A stretch of 7,081 bases of DNA from Bacillota bacterium (GTDB taxonomy: Bacteria > Bacillota > Clostridia > Peptostreptococcales > Anaerovoracaceae), in contig JAGATO010000102.1 of NCBI GenBank assembly GCA_017621195.1, forward strand, positions 1 to 7,081. The letters run 5' to 3'. The notes under the pieces are model-generated. The model saw only the letters and a list, made by a program, of their open reading frames with translations. It did no database searches and was not told where the DNA came from. The position numbers were made by a program, and so were the translations under genes. Below are positions 5,687-7,081 of this stretch, piece by piece. Numbering within the stretch: the first letter of the stretch is position 1; each line of letters opens with the position of its first letter.

Positions 5687-6439
5687 ATGAAGATCAGGAA
5701 AGTGACTTTGATCCTGCTGTGTCTGTTCAGCATTACCACGGGGTTTTTCCTGGCGGTGCAGATCCAGACGCCGGGAAAGGTGCAGAAGCTCTACGTTTCT
5801 TCCAAAACGCTGTCCGATCTGAACGGAAACATTCAGGGGGAATTGAAGAACGGAGAAAACCTGCGTCAGCGGCTGGAAGAAACACAGCAGCGCATCGATG
5901 AATTCCAGAACCTGATGGAGACCGACGAAAGCGAGAAGCTGCTGGAGTCCAACCGGCAGCTTGCCGAATATTACAGGCAGATCAGCGGCGCCTGCGCTTT
6001 GACCGGGCCGGGCGTGGAGGTGATCATCGACGATTCCAATCGGGAACTGTATCTTTGGGAGGATGTCAACGATCTGGTGGTCCACGACAGCGACATCCTA
6101 TTGATCTTAAACGACCTGTTTGCCGCGGGAGCGGAGGCGGTATCTCTCAACGGACACCGAATCGTCAGCACGTCGGCGGTCTCCTGCGGAGGCTACATCG
6201 TTCACGTCAACGGCATTCCGGAGGCCAAGCCCTTTCGCATTCAGGCCATCGGTGATCCTGCCACTCTGTCCGCGGCCATGCTGTCCCCCAACAGCTACGG
6301 GGCGTTCATCAAGGATACGGTCAGGTTTCAGGTGACGGTCAGAGATGAGATCACGGTTCCGGCCTATGGAGACGGAGATCTGACACGTCACGCATATATG
6401 ACGATTTCAAAAGAGGGTGACGGAAAGGAAGTGGAATGA
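5687..6439 (+). CDS. DUF881 family membrane protein (YlxW/YlxX-like), second copy
   Basis: A second DUF881 protein, also exactly 250 residues, starts 3 bases after the first ends. It shows the same plan: membrane helix (about 5-24), a helical or coiled-coil region (about 40-98: LRQRLEETQQRIDEFQNLME), and the domain starting at LTGPGVEVIIDDS (105-117), with ILLILNDLFAAGAEAVSLNG, RIVSTSAV, IVHVNGIP and FRIQAIGDPATLSAAM matching the first copy in order. The two GPGV motifs fall at nearly the same residue, so they are paralogues from an old duplication, though overall identity looks modest. After AIGDPATL this copy diverges (LSPNSYGAFIKDTVRFQ). The ribosome site GAGGA (5675-5679) lies inside the end of the first copy. 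The stop overlaps the sbp start as ATGA. As in Bacillus, where ylxW and ylxX sit side by side, the function is unassigned. Confidence 0.87.
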   Translation: MKIRKVTLILLCLFSITTGFFLAVQIQTPGKVQKLYVSSKTLSDLNGNIQGELKNGENLRQRLEETQQRIDEFQNLMETDESEKLLESNRQLAEYYRQISGACALTGPGVEVIIDDSNRELYLWEDVNDLVVHDSDILLILNDLFAAGAEAVSLNGHRIVSTSAVSCGGYIVHVNGIPEAKPFRIQAIGDPATLSAAMLSPNSYGAFIKDTVRFQVTVRDEITVPAYGDGDLTRHAYMTISKEGDGKEVE

Positions 6440-6795
6440 TGGTACTGATCGTTATTTTCGGCGGACTGATCATAGGTCTGCTCATCGGTTTTGCTACGGG
6501 GCTGGCCTATCCCAGCGAGTATACGTTTTACATTACGGTGGCACTTCTGGCGGCGCTGGATTCTCTGGTGGGAGCGGCCCGTTCCCAGCTGGAGGGGAAA
6601 TTCAGCGGCCTGGTCTTCGTCACGGGATTGATCGTCAACACGATCCTTGCCGCGGCTCTGACGTATTTGGGAGACCTGCTGGGCGTTCCCATCTACTATG
6701 CGGCTATCATCACCTTCGGCGGTCGGCTGTTCAACAATATGGCGGTGATCCGCCGCATCCTTCTGGATCGATACGTGTTGAAAAAAAGTGAATAA
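6436..6795 (+). CDS. sbp: Small basic protein Sbp (DUF1290 family)
   Basis: This 119-residue hydrophobic protein matches the small basic protein family encoded just before ftsA/ftsZ in Bacillota. Its function is unknown. Hydrophobic segments lie at about residues 3-23, 29-47, 56-78 and 84-98, giving three or four membrane spans, and a basic tail follows (VIRRILLDRYVLKKSE). Recognisable stretches are ALDSLVGAARSQLEGKF between the second and third spans and ITFGGRLFNNMAVIRR near the end. The gene begins ATGATG: the first ATG (6436) overlaps the upstream TGA as ATGA and sits 6 bases after AAGGA (6425-6429); the second (6439) has 9 bases of spacing and would also work. The overlap indicates translational coupling with the DUF881 gene. 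It is followed by 87 AT-rich bases before ftsZ, without a visible terminator. Confidence 0.88.
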   Translation: MMVLIVIFGGLIIGLLIGFATGLAYPSEYTFYITVALLAALDSLVGAARSQLEGKFSGLVFVTGLIVNTILAAALTYLGDLLGVPIYYAAIITFGGRLFNNMAVIRRILLDRYVLKKSE

Positions 6796-6840
6796 AAACG
6801 AGAAAAACTCAAGAATTTAAGTGATTTCAAGTCGCGTATA

Positions 6841-6849
6841 TGATATAAT
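6841..6849 (+). promoter_or_regulatory. Extended -10 promoter for ftsZ
   Basis: TGATATAAT combines a perfect TATAAT (6844-6849) with the TG-n extension typical of vegetative promoters in Gram-positives. The hexamer 17 bases upstream (GTGATT, 6821-6826) matches TTGACA at only three positions, so the extended -10 would have to carry recognition. A start near 6856 leaves a leader of about 27 bases with GGGAGGA (6867-6873) before the ATG at 6883. The region 6796-6860 is markedly AT-rich, as expected for a promoter. ftsZ could still also receive read-through from sbp, as no terminator is visible. Confidence 0.65.
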
Positions 6850-6882
6850 GATTCTATATAAAACACGGGAGGAAAACGGATT

Positions 6883-7081
6883 ATGTTACAGTTCGAAGTG
6901 AACGATGAAAATAATGCGCAGATCAAAGTAATCGGTGTCGGTGGCGGCGGATGCAATGCCGTTAACCGTATGATAGATTCGGGAATGAAGGGAATTCAAT
7001 TCATGGCCATCAATACGGACAAGCAGGCCCTGTCCAAGTCCAAGGCCGAGACGAAGATCCAGATCGGTGAAAAGCTGACCA
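6883..7081 (+). CDS. ftsZ: Cell division protein FtsZ, N-terminal part (3' truncated)
   Basis: FtsZ is the tubulin-like GTPase that forms the cytokinetic ring under the membrane. The window holds its first 66 codons plus one base. After a short N-terminal extension (MLQFEVNDENNA) come the first strand and nucleotide-binding loop of the GTPase domain (KVIGVGGGGCNAVNRMIDS, residues 15-33), followed by IQFMAINTDKQAL and KTKIQIGEKLT-type sequence (AETKIQIGEKLT), all diagnostic of FtsZ. The start is fixed by GGGAGGA (6867-6873) with about 9 bases of spacing. It directly follows sbp; no ftsA lies between, in contrast to Bacillus. An extended -10 promoter is visible about 35 bases upstream. The rest of the protein (usually 350-400 residues) lies beyond the window. 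Confidence 0.97.
   Translation, partial: MLQFEVNDENNAQIKVIGVGGGGCNAVNRMIDSGMKGIQFMAINTDKQALSKSKAETKIQIGEKLT

Noticed and set aside
5198..6085. Open frame of 295 codons on the minus strand across both DUF881 genes
   Set aside because: Antisense shadow of two well-supported genes, with typical His/Gln/Arg-rich composition and no recognisable domain.
6778..6783. TTGAAA at the end of sbp as a -35 box for ftsZ
   Set aside because: No -10-like hexamer lies 16-18 bases downstream; it is more than 60 bases from the good TATAAT.
6810..6818. Sigma-H type -10 (GAAT core) before ftsZ, as known for Bacillus ftsAZ
   Set aside because: The flanking bases do not fit and no AGGA-type -35 is present at the right distance.

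Overview
The window is a + strand slice of a Gram-positive division and cell wall (dcw) cluster: murD (5' end cut off) - ftsW/spoVE - murG - murA - ftsQ/divIB - two DUF881 genes (ylxW/ylxX-like) - sbp - ftsZ (3' end cut off). The order, the DUF881 pair, the small basic protein gene next to ftsZ and the strong AGGAGG-type ribosome sites point to Bacillota, most likely class Clostridia. Sampled coding DNA is about 47-72% GC. I cannot name a genus. Every gene reads in the same direction and no gene-free stretch exceeds 90 bases, so this is ordinary core housekeeping territory, not an accessory island.

Layout. 1-2784: the end of murD, then ftsW and murG, tightly packed (gaps of 24 and 11 bases). 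2785-2868: an 84-base gap whose sequence can fold into one long hairpin that buries the murA ribosome site and is followed by six T. 2869-4188: murA, with a TTG start; it is richer in GC and arginine than its neighbours except for an AT-rich last ~150 bases that contain two inverted repeats and a good extended -10 box. 4142-6795: ftsQ, the two DUF881 genes and sbp, linked by a 47-base overlap, short gaps (12 and 3 bases) and a 4-base ATGA overlap. 6796-6882: an AT-rich gap with an extended -10 promoter for ftsZ. 6883 to the end: the first 66 codons of ftsZ.

How the genes work together. MurA makes the first committed precursor of peptidoglycan, MurD adds D-glutamate to the muramyl stem, MurG finishes lipid II, and FtsW/SpoVE polymerises it at the septum (or the spore cortex, if this is a sporulating species). 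FtsQ/DivIB is the bitopic scaffold of the divisome and FtsZ is the cytoskeletal ring. The DUF881 proteins and Sbp are conserved membrane proteins of this cluster without a firmly assigned role.

I found no wholly new system. The most interesting signals are regulatory: the murG-murA hairpin (possible attenuator, or structure occluding the ribosome site), and the AT-rich, structured 3' end of murA, which may hold an internal promoter for ftsQ and the genes after it. Secondary points are murA sitting where Bacillus has murB, the absence of ftsA between sbp and ftsZ, and the compositional break in murA.
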